Position numbers and translations under genes: made by a program. A stretch of DNA of 64,000 nt from Rutidosis leptorrhynchoides (lineage: Eukaryota; Streptophyta; Magnoliopsida; Asterales; Asteraceae). The stretch lies in assembly GCF_046630445.1 (NCBI RefSeq), contig NC_092341.1, positions 6,016,001 through 6,080,000 of the forward strand, in the 5' to 3' direction. Positions within the stretch are counted from its first letter, which is position 1, and every line of letters starts with the position of its first letter. Under the pieces are notes generated by a model. That model did not search any database, was not told the origin of the DNA, and worked only from the letters and a program-made list of their open reading frames with translations. Shown in pieces: positions 45,919 through 58,800 of the stretch.

Positions 45919-47651
45919 TTTAACGACCCATCAAAGTACACTTGACGACCATCGTTATCTTGGACCCACAGCTTGATCATAACTCTAAATGAATTTAATA
46001 AATAACCTTGCATTCTTTATTTACAAATGATTTCCTATAAAGGAAACCCACCAAAATATGTAAGTTTAATACTTACCATAAGTATTTTTCATTAATAATA
46101 AAAGTATTATTAATCATAAGTTTAATTAAATGTTTAATTAAATCATAATGTACTTAATAAATGATATAATTAATATATATATCATAAGTCTTAAATTGAA
46201 ATAATTAATTTTTATATCATAAGTAATTTATTAATAATGAAAATCATTATTTATGTCATAAGTCTTATTTCATAACCATAAGTTTTAATTAAAAGTTCAT
46301 TGGGTCATAACTTGAGTCCCGGGTATCGGTTTTCGGCGAGTCTTACATATATCTTCGCCTAACCAGATCATCCGACACATTAGAACACTCAAGAACACCC
46401 CAAGAACAGCTACCAAGTCGTGACCAACAGCCACCATTCAACTTAGAGCTTTAATCCGTTTAAAAACATAACGGGTGATCCGTGGCTCGGATTTCGATGA
46501 CCCGAACATGAATGTTCATCCAATCATCAATCCTAACACACTTGTACACCCTATAGACTCCAAAAATGGTCACAGAGTCGGACCAAACCTGAACACATTC
46601 GTTTTTATGTTTTGATTTCATGAAAACACCATTTTAATCACAATTTAAGTTCCGGGAATCGAAATAACATGAATTCGGAGTCTAAAATCAATGTATTGAT
46701 GAGATGAACACATCTAGACACTTTAATTTAACATTTACATCAGTTAAGTTTACAGAAAAGAGCAAATACACCATTGTCCAAAATCAATCAAACCGAAAAC
46801 ATGCTATAACAAGTGTTTCTATGCATACAATCAACAATACAACAACATACAATCATCATACTATCATAATAACATATAAATACAGAAAAAAATTAAGGAA
46901 AAATCAAAAATTTAGGGTTAGGGTTTATACCCTAATCAAGAATCAAGTAATAAGAACGCGTAGAGATCGTTGTGTAGAATCCGAATATGTGAAAAGCCCT
47001 TTGATCCAAGCTATAATTGATGATGATGATGATGATGATGTTTGGTGATGGTGGGGATGGCTACAATGAGGGAGAGGGAGAATAAAGCTTTTAAGTTAAA
47101 TGAAAATGAGAGAAAAAGATGTAAAATGAAATGTGATGGAAATGAAAATGAAAAATGCCAAAACAAGTCAAGGCACTCCCCCCCCCCTCTAGGGTTCGGC
47201 CGAAAATGGGAGTGGGGGTGGGCCCCATGGCCCAATTTTTCTATTTGATAAATTGTTTGTGGCCCGAACGCCCGATCGAAGCCCGAAACGCGAAAACGCT
47301 ACTACGCGATTAAATATTCGGAGAGATAACAAATACACGACGAATAAAATATATAAACACTATATATAAATATATGACATCAAAATATCATATTTAAAAT
47401 AATTTGGATTTAAAAATCTCAAAAGTCTGACCGTTGGTTTGAAAACAGAAAAGATTCACCGGATAGAAATCCACGACACGTAGAAACGTACAACTTAAAA
47501 TATGAATACAAATATTCATTTAACACACAACAATTAATATATTATTACTAAAATAATAATATAGGTCATAGAAATGACGTGGCACGAATAACAATTAATG
47601 GGCATTAAATAATAAACCGTAAAAGATAACGAAAAAAGTAGGGTCGTGACA
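45919..47651 (-). repeat. 3' LTR of the chromovirus, internally deleted
   Basis: 1733 bp against 3310 bp for the 5' LTR. The break falls at AAGTTT (46062-46067), present at both deletion borders in the 5' LTR (52691 and 54263), so 1572 bp were lost between 6-bp direct repeats. The lost part includes the putative intron and the GTCAA cluster. Confidence 0.92.
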
Positions 47652-47689
47652 GTACCTTCCCGTCACAGAAATTTCGTCCCAAAATTTAA

Positions 47690-50360
47690 GCAGGTGCAGG
47701 GGTTGACTCGTCTTTTGGGAACAAATGCGGGTACCTCTGCCTCATCTGATCTTCACGTTCCCAAGTGAACTCGGGACCGCGTCTGACATTCCATCTAACT
47801 CGAACAATAGGAATTCTATTTTGCTAGAGGGTCTTAACCTCTCGATCCATAATTTCAACAGGTTCCTCAATAAAATGGAGTTGTTTATCAACATGAAGTT
47901 CGTCAAGAGGAATAGCCTCATCGGCCTCAGCCAAACAGTTCTTCAAATAGATACATGAAAAATGTCATGAACAATACTGAGTTCTTGTGACAATTTCAAA
48001 CGATAAGTCACGGGTCCAGCTCTCTCTGTAATTTCAAATGGTCCAACAAAATGAGGATTCAACTTCCCCTTTTACCAAATCGTACCACACCTTTCCAAGG
48101 TGATACCTTCAACATGACACGGTCACCAACTTCAAATTCTATATCTTTCCTTCTTTTATCGGCAATATCTTTTGCCGACTTCTGGCGGTTCTCAATCTTT
48201 CTTTAATCTGTACGATCTTCTCTGTGGTCTCATGAATAATTTTCAGGCCTGTGAGTTGAGCATCCCCAACCTCATTCCAACAGACAGGAGACCTACACTT
48301 TCTACCATACAGAGCTCCAAATGGTGCGGCTTTAATACTTGCATGATAGCTGTTATTATAAGAAAATTCAGCTAGTGGCAAATATCTATCCCACCCATTA
48401 CCAAAAGTAATAACGCACGCTCGTAACATGTCCTCTAACATTTGAATGGTCCTTTCATTCTGACCATCTGACTGTGGATGATAAGCGGTGCTCATATCCA
48501 ACTTTGTTCTCAAAGGTTCCTTTAAGGATTGCCAAAATATCGATGTAAATCGACTGTCTCGGTCTGAAATAATAGATACGGGAACACCATCTCTTGAAAC
48601 TATTTCCTTCAAATACAAATGAGTAAGCTTCTCCATCGAATCTGTTTCTTTAATCGGCAAGAAATGAGCTGACTTTGTGAGTCGGTCAACAATCACCCAA
48701 ATGGTATCATAACCACCCACAACCTTCGGTAACTTCGTAATAAAATCCATTGTAATACCTTCCCACTTCCACTCGGGGATCTCAGGTTGCACCAAAAGTC
48801 CGGACGGTTTCTGATGTTCAGCTTTCACCTTAGCACATGTCAAACACTTAGCCACATAAGTAGCCACATCAGTTTTCAAGTTAGCCACATCAGTTTTCAA
48901 GTTAGGCCACCAGTATAGCTCCTTAAGATTATGATACATATTTCCTTAACCATGATGAATAGAGTACCTAGACTTATGAGCTCTATCTAAAACAAGTTGT
49001 CGCAAATTACCAAATTTCGGATCCTAAAGACGTTTCGTAAAATACCGGGTACCATCAGTTCGTACCTCAAACTATTTACTCAAGCCTCTGACCTTCCCGT
49101 TACGAGATTCTCCTCCCTCAAGGCTTCTTGTTGTGCCTCAAGAATCTGCCTAGCGAGATTAGTTCAAATTGTCATATTCAAGGCTCTAAACCTACGAGGT
49201 TCAACTCTCTCTTTTCGACTCAAAGCATCAACCACGACATTGGCTTTTCTCGGATGATAAAGGAGTTCGCAATCATAATCGTTCAACAACTCAACCCATC
49301 TTCGTTGTCTCATATTCAACTGTTTTTGATCAAGGATATGTTGAAGACTTTTGTGATCAGTGTACACTGTACTTTTGACCTCATACAAATAATGTCTCCA
49401 AATCTTAAGCGCAAACACAACAGCTCCCAATTCTAAATCATGGGTCGTATAATTCTGTTCGTGAATCTTCAACTGACGTGACGCGTAAGCAATGACTTTC
49501 TTTTGCTGCATCAAAACACAACCAAAGCCCTGACGTGAAGCGTCACAATAGACAACAAAATCATCATTACCCTCAGGTAACGATAATATCGGAGCGAAAG
49601 TTAACTTCTTCTTCAGAGTTTGAAAAGCAGACTCTTGTTCACTCTTCCACCCGTACTTCTTCCCCTTATGCGTTAAGGTAGTCAGAGGTTTCGCTACTCG
49701 TGAAAAATCTTGAATGAACCTTTTGTATTAGCCTGCCAAGCCTAGGAACTAACGAATCTGAGTAGGAGTCTTTGGAGTTTCCCACTTCTCAATTGCCTCA
49801 ATCTTGGCAGGACCAACTTGTATTCCCTGTTTACTAACAACATGTCCAAGGAATTCTACGTCTCTTAACCAGAAAGCACACTTAGAGAACTTAGCGTACA
49901 GTTCTTCTTTTCTCAACAAATCAAGCACCAACTTCAAATGTTCTTCGTGCTCTTGATCACTCTTGGAATAGATAAGAATGTCGTCGAAAAAAAACGATAA
50001 CGAATTTGTCCAGATAGGGCCTACACACACGGTTCATGAGGTCCATGAACACAGCAGGTGCGTTTGTCAATCCGAACGGCATAACAAGAAATTCATGGTG
50101 ACCATAACGGGTTCGGAAAGCAGTTTCCAGAATATCAGTTTCCATAACGCGCTATTGGTGATAACTAAAATTAAGATCGATCACAGAATAAACGGACGAA
50201 CCTTGAAGCTGGTCAAACAGATCATCAATTTTCGAAAGGGGGTAACGATTCTTATCAGTAAGCTTGTTCAACTTGCGACAATCAATACACAATCGGAACG
50301 AACCATCTTTCTTCTTAACAAACAAAACATGGGCTTCTTAAGGGGACGAACTAGGACGAA
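47690..50360 (-). pseudogene. Chromovirus pol: reverse transcriptase, RNase H, integrase, chromodomain remnant
   Basis: Read on the minus strand. Reverse transcriptase from about 50355 ([36 protein letters not shown], and DDILIYSK after a frameshift in a T run at about 49987-49994). RNase H at about 49590-49164 ([37 protein letters not shown]). Integrase at 48939-48139 ([53 protein letters not shown]). After it, remnants such as GPFEITERAGPVTYRL and HVS, then a frame change and a chromodomain-like end. A stop in YHQ*RV and others prevent expression. A recognisable gag is not found upstream. Confidence 0.9.
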
Positions 50361-51780
50361 TGAGATACAGTTGCAACCAACAAAGGAAGAAATATATAGA
50401 GTAGTCGTATCAGTGGTATAGATGTTTAAGGCAATTCTCTCAAAGGAGATAACGAGGATCATGAACTTCAAAGTAAATTTTCATTACATTTCCGAAAGGA
50501 AGACGTACGAAAGTTGTGATCTTTCAACGAGAGTGAACTTCCTTGCATAATGAGCTAGGCAATCTAGGATTCATCCATATTCTTAAATTTATGTGCGGAT
50601 GAAGAGAACGTGAATCATGGGTTATAAAGAATGGCCGACTCCAGGTGAGATGAATCTCCAAAAATAATTTCGTGCACCTCAAAGTATTGAATCCTACGAT
50701 TAATGTTTAAGAGGGTGTTGCGGTTAACCGCGAATATTGAGAGTAGAAACTCCTCAAACGGTCTAGTGTAATATACATCTATGATACCCACTATAACAAC
50801 AGTTGGGGTAGAAACGCACCTAGCACCTTTTCTACAATAGGGTGACCACCGAGTGTACCCTAGAAAATTGATTTATCGGTCCTCGTTTCGGCCATGTCCA
50901 ACCATAAGAGGGAAAATTTTATGAGCGCAAAGGCTTTCCAACAGGTTTTATAAAAGCGGCATCCAAAGTGGTGTAAGAGTTTCTATCAATGAACTTGATG
51001 GCAAGTTTCATCCTTAAACGGAGGATGAGAAGAACCGTGATCCAAACACTCTGTAGAGTAATGCGAAAATTTTAATGTAATCAATCAAAGAAGTTTCGAA
51101 AAAGCTTTAAACGTCTGATGTAACCCCATAAACGGAACGAAGTTCTTAGTAAATTTAGAAGTATGTACAACATGTACCATTTTACGTAAAACAATTTGAC
51201 TTAACTAGACAACTCAATAAATGAGTGGTTTTAAAATAATCTTTAAGGTATAATTTAGTATATACTAGCCAAAATATATAAGGGTAAATTTATTCATTTG
51301 AATCCATACGTACATATATGATTTTATAAATTGTATACATGACAAAATATTTCATTACTTCTATTCGCCCATAAATCTCGTGAGAACTGCCCAATTAAAC
51401 AAATGTGTAAAACTCCCGATGATAAACAGAGTATCTATAATTCAGAGGTTACAAGTTGAAGTAAGATCGTGAAAGATCGAGTAAAGGACTTGAATCTTCG
51501 TGCGACATTTGTCCAACAAATGTTACGAGGTCATGAAAACCAATGAGTTAAATGTTGTTTTGACTATTATCAGGACATAAGTCATTGGGCCAAAACTGTT
51601 CCCGAGCGAAGCTGTTGCTAACAAGCGAGTTATGAAGGATAGAGCATGAGATAGATAATCTGGTTAAAACGAGCTTCTCGTATATCAACAAATAAGGTAA
51701 TGAATATTTTCCCTACCCATGTAATACATCGGAATTTCTGAGTGAGTAGTGTAGAAATTTTCTTTGACTCGCTTTCTATT

Positions 51781-51893
51781 CCTCATGTCACAATATTGGA
51801 ACTTCTTTATGAATTAACGTAATATAATCACGTTGGCCTGACGCCATTATATTTTACTAATTCATAGTTCCATTCCAATAACACTACATGAGG
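51781..51893 (-). other. Long hairpin shared with the LARD family
   Basis: Outer arms CCTCATGT and ACATGAGG, middle arms ATTGGAA and TTCCAAT, inner arms ATGAATTA..AATATAAT and ATTATATT..TAATTCAT. The total span is 113 nt. The inner arms match those of the LARD stem-loops. The loop differs: GGCC replaces TTGATCAA. Confidence 0.7.
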
Positions 51894-52036
51894 TCAGGAC
51901 ACGTGATCAACCTCGAATTTCCACACAATTTCTCTAAAAAGATTTCTTAAACAATGTGCTAAGGATAGCAAAAGAGACAAAAACATCAAAAGTAATGAAT
52001 AAGAGTAACGATGACATAAAAATGTCTTTGAAGTAT

Positions 52037-52285
52037 CAAGAATCTTTAAATGTCAAGAATGACATTTTCGATTCGCAACCCAAAGCACAAAGGCACAATG
52101 ACAGAAAGGCACGTAATATAACAAGAATGTTATATACCTAAACATAATAGCTGACATTGAATTGCCGAGCCTTTAGAAGTCAAGAATGACATCTCGCGTA
52201 ATATAACTCAAATGTTATATACATAACCATAATAGATAACATAGAAATGTCGAGAATTTCAGAAGTCAAGAATGACATCCCTCTG
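52037..52285 (-). repeat. Tandem repeat, about 83-bp period, in the chromovirus leader
   Basis: Two full units and part of a third around GTCAAGAATGACAT and ATAAC..ATGTTATATAC. Each phrase is a small inverted repeat (GTCA/TGAC, ATAAC/GTTAT). Confidence 0.75.
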
Positions 52286-52533
52286 TTTCACTATCCGAGG
52301 TGTTCTTATAAAGATAAACTCGCATGAGTCGAAGAATACGTTTAAATCGAAATGGGAGTTCCTCCCGAATTCAGAACATAACAGAGATGTATGTATGATA
52401 ACAAAATACATACCATAGAATACAAATAATCACATATAATAATATGCTATAGGTCGGGCTGTAGACTAGACTCACTAATGCGCCCTATTGACTTGGGTAA
52501 CGACATCAATACAGCCTAATTTCCTACAACCTA

Positions 52534-52546
52534 GCTCTGATACCAA
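52534..52546 (-). other. Primer binding site of the chromovirus
   Basis: Minus strand TTGGTATCAGAGC, one base after the LTR end. Confidence 0.92.
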
Positions 52547-52547
52547 C

Positions 52548-55500
52548 TTTAACGACCCATCAAAGTACACTTGACGACCATCGTTATCTTGGTCCCACAG
52601 CTTGATCATAACTCTAAATGAATTTAATAAATAACCTTGCATTCTTTATTTAAAAATGATTTCCTATAAATGAAACCCACCAAAATATGTAAGTTTGGAA
52701 AAATCATACATAAATACTTAATCAAAAGTTGACCAAAACAAAGTCAACAAACACCCACAATTTAATGTATCAAAATATAATATAAGTTAATGTTTAAGAA
52801 AAGCTGCCATCATAATTATGCAGACTCTCTAAGCACAGCGGAAGCAATCAATCATGAATCTGAGAATAAAACATGCGAGTAACTGTCAACAAAAATGTTG
52901 AGTGAATTATAGGTTTAATATTGCAAACAATATTTAATTTAAACCGTAAAAATTTATGTTTGAAAACATAAAGCCTTATTTTGGACCATAAAATTATATG
53001 CTCGAAAATATATAAAACATTATTCCATTAACCCGTAAGCCACCTGGTAACCACTTAACCAATTCTACCCTTACCAAACACAATATACACTGAACATGTG
53101 TATCTTCAAATAATTACGAAGTACTAATACATTCCGTCTTCAAAAATTGCTAGCGCGACTAGCACGAAATGGGGTTGTCAAACCCGATAGATCTATCCAT
53201 AGGATTCGCGTTCACCAGTAAAAACCAGTGATTACAGTTACCAGACTAGGAAATATTTTTGTTAACTCACAATGAATAACTTAAACTAACTTCCACTTGT
53301 GTCCAATAAAAAAATGCATGTATTCTCATCCCAAAAGATATAAAATAGAAAAATGGGACTATAACTCAACTTAACGAAAATGAAGTAATATCACATAAAA
53401 CGTGAACCGCAAATGATAAAGTGATCAAGAATGATCACAACGCCGACCTATAAATAAAGCAGGTCGATATAAATAACTAACTTAGGTTAAGTCTTAGTAT
53501 GATAGCTATAGTACTTGTTGCAAGTAAACATAGAACAACACTCAGTATGCTTCGGTTTGATCAGGACAGCGCAAGGACACGTACTTTCTATTTTTAGAAA
53601 GTTTCTATTTTTAGCAGGTTTCCATTTTTTGAAAGTTTATATTTTAGGAAAGTTTCTATTTTAGAAAAGTTTCTATTTTTGGAAAGTTTCTAGTTTAGGA
53701 AAGTTTCTATTTTTGGAAAGTTTCTATATTTAGAAAGTTGCTATTTTTGGAAAGTTTATAAGTTAGGAAAGTTTCCTTAATTAGAAAGTCAACAAAAGTC
53801 AATTGAAAGTCAAAGTCAACCGAAAGTCAACTCAAAAGTCAACCTTGGTCAAACATAGTCAACATTAATTTTTAAGGTATAAGTTATATTAGTAATATAA
53901 GTTATAATGTTATTTAAAGTCATATATGTATAATCATGTCATATCATAAGTTTAATTAAATTAAATTTAATTATTAAAGTTAAGATAAGTTTAAATGATA
54001 TAATTAATATAGCATAAGTATTTATTAAATAATTAAATATTAATCATAATATAAGTATTATTAATTAATAATAAATTTTAATCATATCATAAGTATTATT
54101 AATTAATAATGAATTATTAATCATATCATAAGTTTCTAATTATAACTATTAAATCATAAGTATTTAATAATTAAATTATAATTAAATAATAACTAAGTCT
54201 TATAATAATTAAATAATTAATTAATCTTTATTATAAGTCTTAATAAAATAATCTCATAACATAAGTTTAATACTTACCATAAATATTTTTCATTAATAAT
54301 AAAAGTATTATTAATCATAAGTTTAATTAAATGTTTAATTAAATCATAATGTACTTAATAAATAATATAATAAATATATACATCATAAGTCTTAAATTGA
54401 AATAATTACTTTTTATATCATAACTAATTTATTAATAATGAAAATCATTATTTATGTCATAAGTCTTATTTCATAACCATAAGTTTTAATTAAAAGTTCA
54501 TCGGGTCATAACTTGAGTCCCGGGTATCGGTTTTTGGCGAGTCTTATATATATCTTCGCCTAACCAAACTACCCGACACATTAGTACACTCAAGAACACC
54601 CCAAGAACAGCCACCAAGTCATGACCAACAGCCACCATTCAACTTGGAGCTTTAATCCGTTTAAAAACATGTTTTAGTCATAACGGGCGATCCGTGGTTT
54701 GGATTTCGATGACCCGAACATGAATGTTCATCCAATCATCAATACTAACACACTAGTACACCCTAGAGACTCCAAAAATGGTCACAAATTGGACTAAACC
54801 TTAACACATTCGTTTTTATGTTTTGATTTCATGAAAACACCATTTTAATCACAATTTAAGTTCTGGGAATCGAAATAACATGAATTCGGAGTCTAAAATC
54901 AATGTCTTGATGAGAGGAACACATCTAGATACTTTAATTTAACATTTACATCAGTTAAGTTTACAGAAAAGAGCAAATACACCGCTGTCCAAAATCAATC
55001 AAACCGAAAACATGCTATAACAAGTGTTTCTATGCATACAATCAACAATACAACAACATACAATTATCATAGTATCATAATAACATATAAATACAGAAAA
55101 AAATTAAAGAAAAATCAAAAAGTTAGGGTTAGGGTTTATACCCTAATCAAGAATCAAGTAATAAGAACGCGTAGAGATCGTTGTGTAGAATCCGAATATG
55201 TGAAAAGCCCTTTGATCCAAGCTATAATTGATGATGATGATGATGATGATGATGTTTGGTGATGGTGGCGATGGCCACAATGAGGGAGAGGGAGAAGAGA
55301 GCTTTTAGGTTAAATGAAAATGAGAGAAAAAGATGCAAAATGAAATGTGATGGAAATGAAAATGAAAAATGCCAAAAACAAGTCAAGGCACTCCCCCTCT
55401 AGGGGTTTGGCCAAAAATGGGAGTGGGGGTGGGCCCCATGGCCCAATTTTGATATTTAATAAATTGCTTGTGGCCCGAACGCCCGATCGAAGCCCGAAAC

Positions 55501-55857
55501 GCGAAAACGCTACTACGCGATTAAATATTCAGAGAGAAAACAAATACGCGACGAATAAAATATATAAACACTATATATAAATATATGACATCAAAATATC
55601 ATATTTAAAATAATTTGGATTTAAAAATCTCAAAAGTCTGATCGTTGGTTTGAAAACCGAAAAGATTCGCCGGATAGAAATCCACGACACGTAGAAACGT
55701 ACAACTTAAAATATGAATACAAATATTCATTTAACACATAACAATTAATATATTATTACTAAAATAATAATATAGGTCATAGAAATGACGTGACATAACA
55801 ATTAACGGGCGTTAAATAATAAACGATAAAAGATAACGGAAAAAGTAGGTCGTGACA
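52548..55857 (-). repeat. 5' LTR of the chromovirus, 3310 bp
   Basis: Aligns with the solo LTR 31248-34454 and with the shortened 3' LTR. It contains GATAGATCTATC (53186-53197), eight GTCAA motifs (about 53788-53860), telobox-like GGGTTAGGGTTTATACCC (near 55125-55143) and a GAT microsatellite (55228-55253). Its intron donor is mutated (AAGTTGAG instead of AAGGTGAG). Confidence 0.93.
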
Positions 55858-55859
55858 AA

Positions 55860-58800
55860 AATGAACCCTCATCTAACTTCTCTTTACATAACCCTCCACC
55901 TGTTGACCCTTTTATTACAGTTAACTCCTCAGTTGATAATTATGTGCAATACAAACCCTCAAAAGATCAAAGGTATCTTGAACAGTCCCATTATTTTAAA
56001 ACTGACCCCAAAAGTCAAAAAGATTTACAAGATAAGTCTTTTTTTAATAACGACGTTTCTTATACTAAAATTGTTTCAAATACACCAAAAAATAAAGAAT
56101 GGATTATTGATTGTGGTGCAACCGACACCATGACTTTTGATAAAAGGGATATTTATTTAGAGTCAAAACCGAATAAAACCAAAATAAAGACGGCCAATGG
56201 TGGAACTGTTCAAGTACAAGGAGGGGGAACAATAGAGAATATCACCAACATTAAAATTAAAGAATTGTCTCTATGTTCCCGTCCTCTCACACAAATTATT
56301 ATCCGTTAGCCACGTAACCAAAGAACTTAACTGCACTGTTTTATTACACCTAACGTTCTGCATCTTGCAGGACATCAGAACCGGGAAGATTGTTGGTTGT
56401 GGTACTGAACGGGATGGGTTATACTATGTGGACAAAGTGACTCAAGAAGGTACAATCATGTTAGCTCACGGGACTCCTAATAGACAAGCATGGTTGTGGC
56501 ATAGACGTCTTGGTCATCTGTCTGCTAGTTACTTAAATATTTTATTTCCAAGTCTTTTTCCTTCAAATAAAGCTATTGATTGCGAAACTTGTATTTTGGC
56601 GAAGAGCCACCAAAGCTCTTTTAAAACTAGTAATACTAAGTCTGAACGTCCTTTTGCTTTAATTCATTCTGATGTATGGGGACCCGCAAAGGTTAATGGG
56701 GGACATAACCTTCGATATTTCTTATTATTTATTGATGATTGCACACGTATGACATGGACATATTTTCTAACCAACAAATCTGAAGTGTTCGATAAATTTA
56801 CAAATTTTTATACCATGATTGGAACACAATTCAAAAGTAAAATACAAATTCTAAGATCCGATAATGGCAGAGAATTCGTCAACACTCAAATGAAACTTTT
56901 TTGTGAAAAAAAAGGAATTATTCACAAAACTACGTGCCCTCACACTCCCCAACAAAATGGGGTTTCTGAAATAAAAAATCAAATCCTCTTAGAAAATACT
57001 CGGGCTTTAATGATAGAATCAAATGTTCCAAGGTCTTTTTGGCCCGAAGCTCTTGCCACGGCAACTTACCTTGTGAATAGACTTCCGACAAGAGCCATAG
57101 ATCTTAAAAATCCCTTTGAAACCCTAGCAAAATTTTATAAACCCCCATCAAATCTTACTCTCAGACCTCGAATATTTGGGTGCACTGTCATCGTTCACAT
57201 TCCCAAAGGGGAAAGATCTAAACTCGACCCGTGTGCCGAAAAATGTGTCTTTGTCAGTTATGGGGTTAATCAAAAAAGGTATAGGTGTTACATTCCAAAA
57301 AGGAAACACATGTTTACTTCTATGAACTGTGACTTCCTAGAAACTGAATATTTCTATACCCAACACATGAGTCAGGGGGAGTCATGTTCTAGTGACACTA
57401 TGAGTTGGCTAGATTTACAATCATCCGAAGAAGTGACTCATAGTACCACACTTCCAAATAACCCGCCTTCGAGTACTACTGACAATAATCTCTCCAGTCA
57501 TACTGAGGTAAGTTCTGAAACTAATGATACTAATCATGAAGTTGAAGTAATATGCTAGTACATGATATAACAGGTCAAACTGAAGATCAAACTAATGAAC
57601 AAAATCAAACCGATCAACCCACCAATCAACCCAATTAACAAACTCAACCCGAACCTGAATCACCACAACCAACATATATTCTTCCACCAAGAGCTAATCG
57701 GAGAATCCCACCAAAAAGATATTCTCCCGAAAGAGAAAATTCAAGATCAAGATATCCAATGGCAAACATTGCAAAGGGAAATCTATCACAAGAAGCAAAA
57801 CAATTTACTTCCGCAATATACTCTAAAAAAATCCCAACCACCGTTGAAGAAGCCCTAAAATTAGCCAACTGGAAGAAAGCAATGGAAGATGAAATGGAAG
57901 CCCTCATGGCTAATAATACATGGGAAAAATGCATACTTCCAGAATCAAAGAAACCAGTTGGGTGCCTATGGGTTTTTACTATCAAACACAAAGCTGATGG
58001 AACAGTTGAAAGAAACAAAGCTCGACTTGTGGCAAAAGGATATACTCAGACGTATGGGGTAGATTACTCCGAGACTTTTTCACGAGTTGCCAAAATTGAT
58101 ACGATAAGAGTCCTTTTTCAGTCGCAGTAAACAAAGATTGGCCACTTCATCAATTCGATGTTAAAAATGCCTTTCTACACGAAAAACTCAAGGAAGAAGT
58201 ATACATAGAAGGACCTCCCGGATTTACCTCTAACTTTAAAGAAAGGAAAGTTTGTCATCTTAAAAAATCTCTTTATGGTTTAAAACAATCTCCTAGGGCT
58301 TGGTTTGGGCTGTTTACTATAGCAATGAAAAAATACGGTTTTAAACAAACTAATTATGATCATACAATTTTCTTGAAAAGGAGAAACAACCTTATCACAT
58401 GTCTCATAATATATGTTAATGACATGATTATTACCGGAAACGATCAAGAGGAAATTTTAAATTTAAAGAATTTGAAATGAAGGACTTGGGAGGGCTTAAA
58501 TATTTCCTAGGGATTGAAGTTTTAAGATAAAAAAGAGGTATCTTTATTTGTCAAAAGAAATATATACTTGACCTCCTTGCTGAAACAGGTATGATCGACT
58601 GCAAACCTGCTGACACTCCGATGATTTCGAATCAAAGATTATACATGGAAGAAGATGCCAATTTAGCTAACCAAGGTCAATACCAAAGAATAGTGGGAAA
58701 ACTCATCTATCTTGCTCACACACGTCCAGATATAGCTCATGCCGTGGGAGTTGTTAGTCAATTCATGCATCAACCTCAACGTCAACATATGGAGGCTGTA

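Larger units (their letters stand above)
50361..52533 (-). other. Chromovirus leader/gag region, too decayed to read as Gag
   Basis: About 2.2 kb between primer site and reverse transcriptase. No open Gag frame or CCHC knuckle. It holds the long hairpin (51781-51893) and the tandem repeats (about 52037-52285). The lack of any Gag trace may mean deletion or replacement by LARD-like non-coding sequence. Confidence 0.5.
45919..55857 (-). mobile_element. Ty3/gypsy chromovirus (Tekay/Del-like), decayed, 9939 bp
   Basis: Minus-strand element. 5' LTR 55857-52548, primer site 52546-52534, pol remnants about 50360-47690 in the order reverse transcriptase, RNase H, integrase, chromodomain remnant, then the polypurine region (47688-47652) and the 3' LTR 47651-45919. 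It lies within the copia gag-pol in an A run, so the target duplication (AAAAA against AAAAT) is ambiguous. The LTRs begin TGTCACGACC; their ends have decayed from ACA to AAA. The integrase-plus-chromodomain order is what defines chromoviruses; Tekay/Del is my best lineage guess. Confidence 0.92.

Noticed and set aside
47011-47248. Frames on both strands around CATCATCAT and CCCCCCC
   Set aside because: LTR sequence with a GAT microsatellite; the equivalent in the 5' LTR differs in frame.
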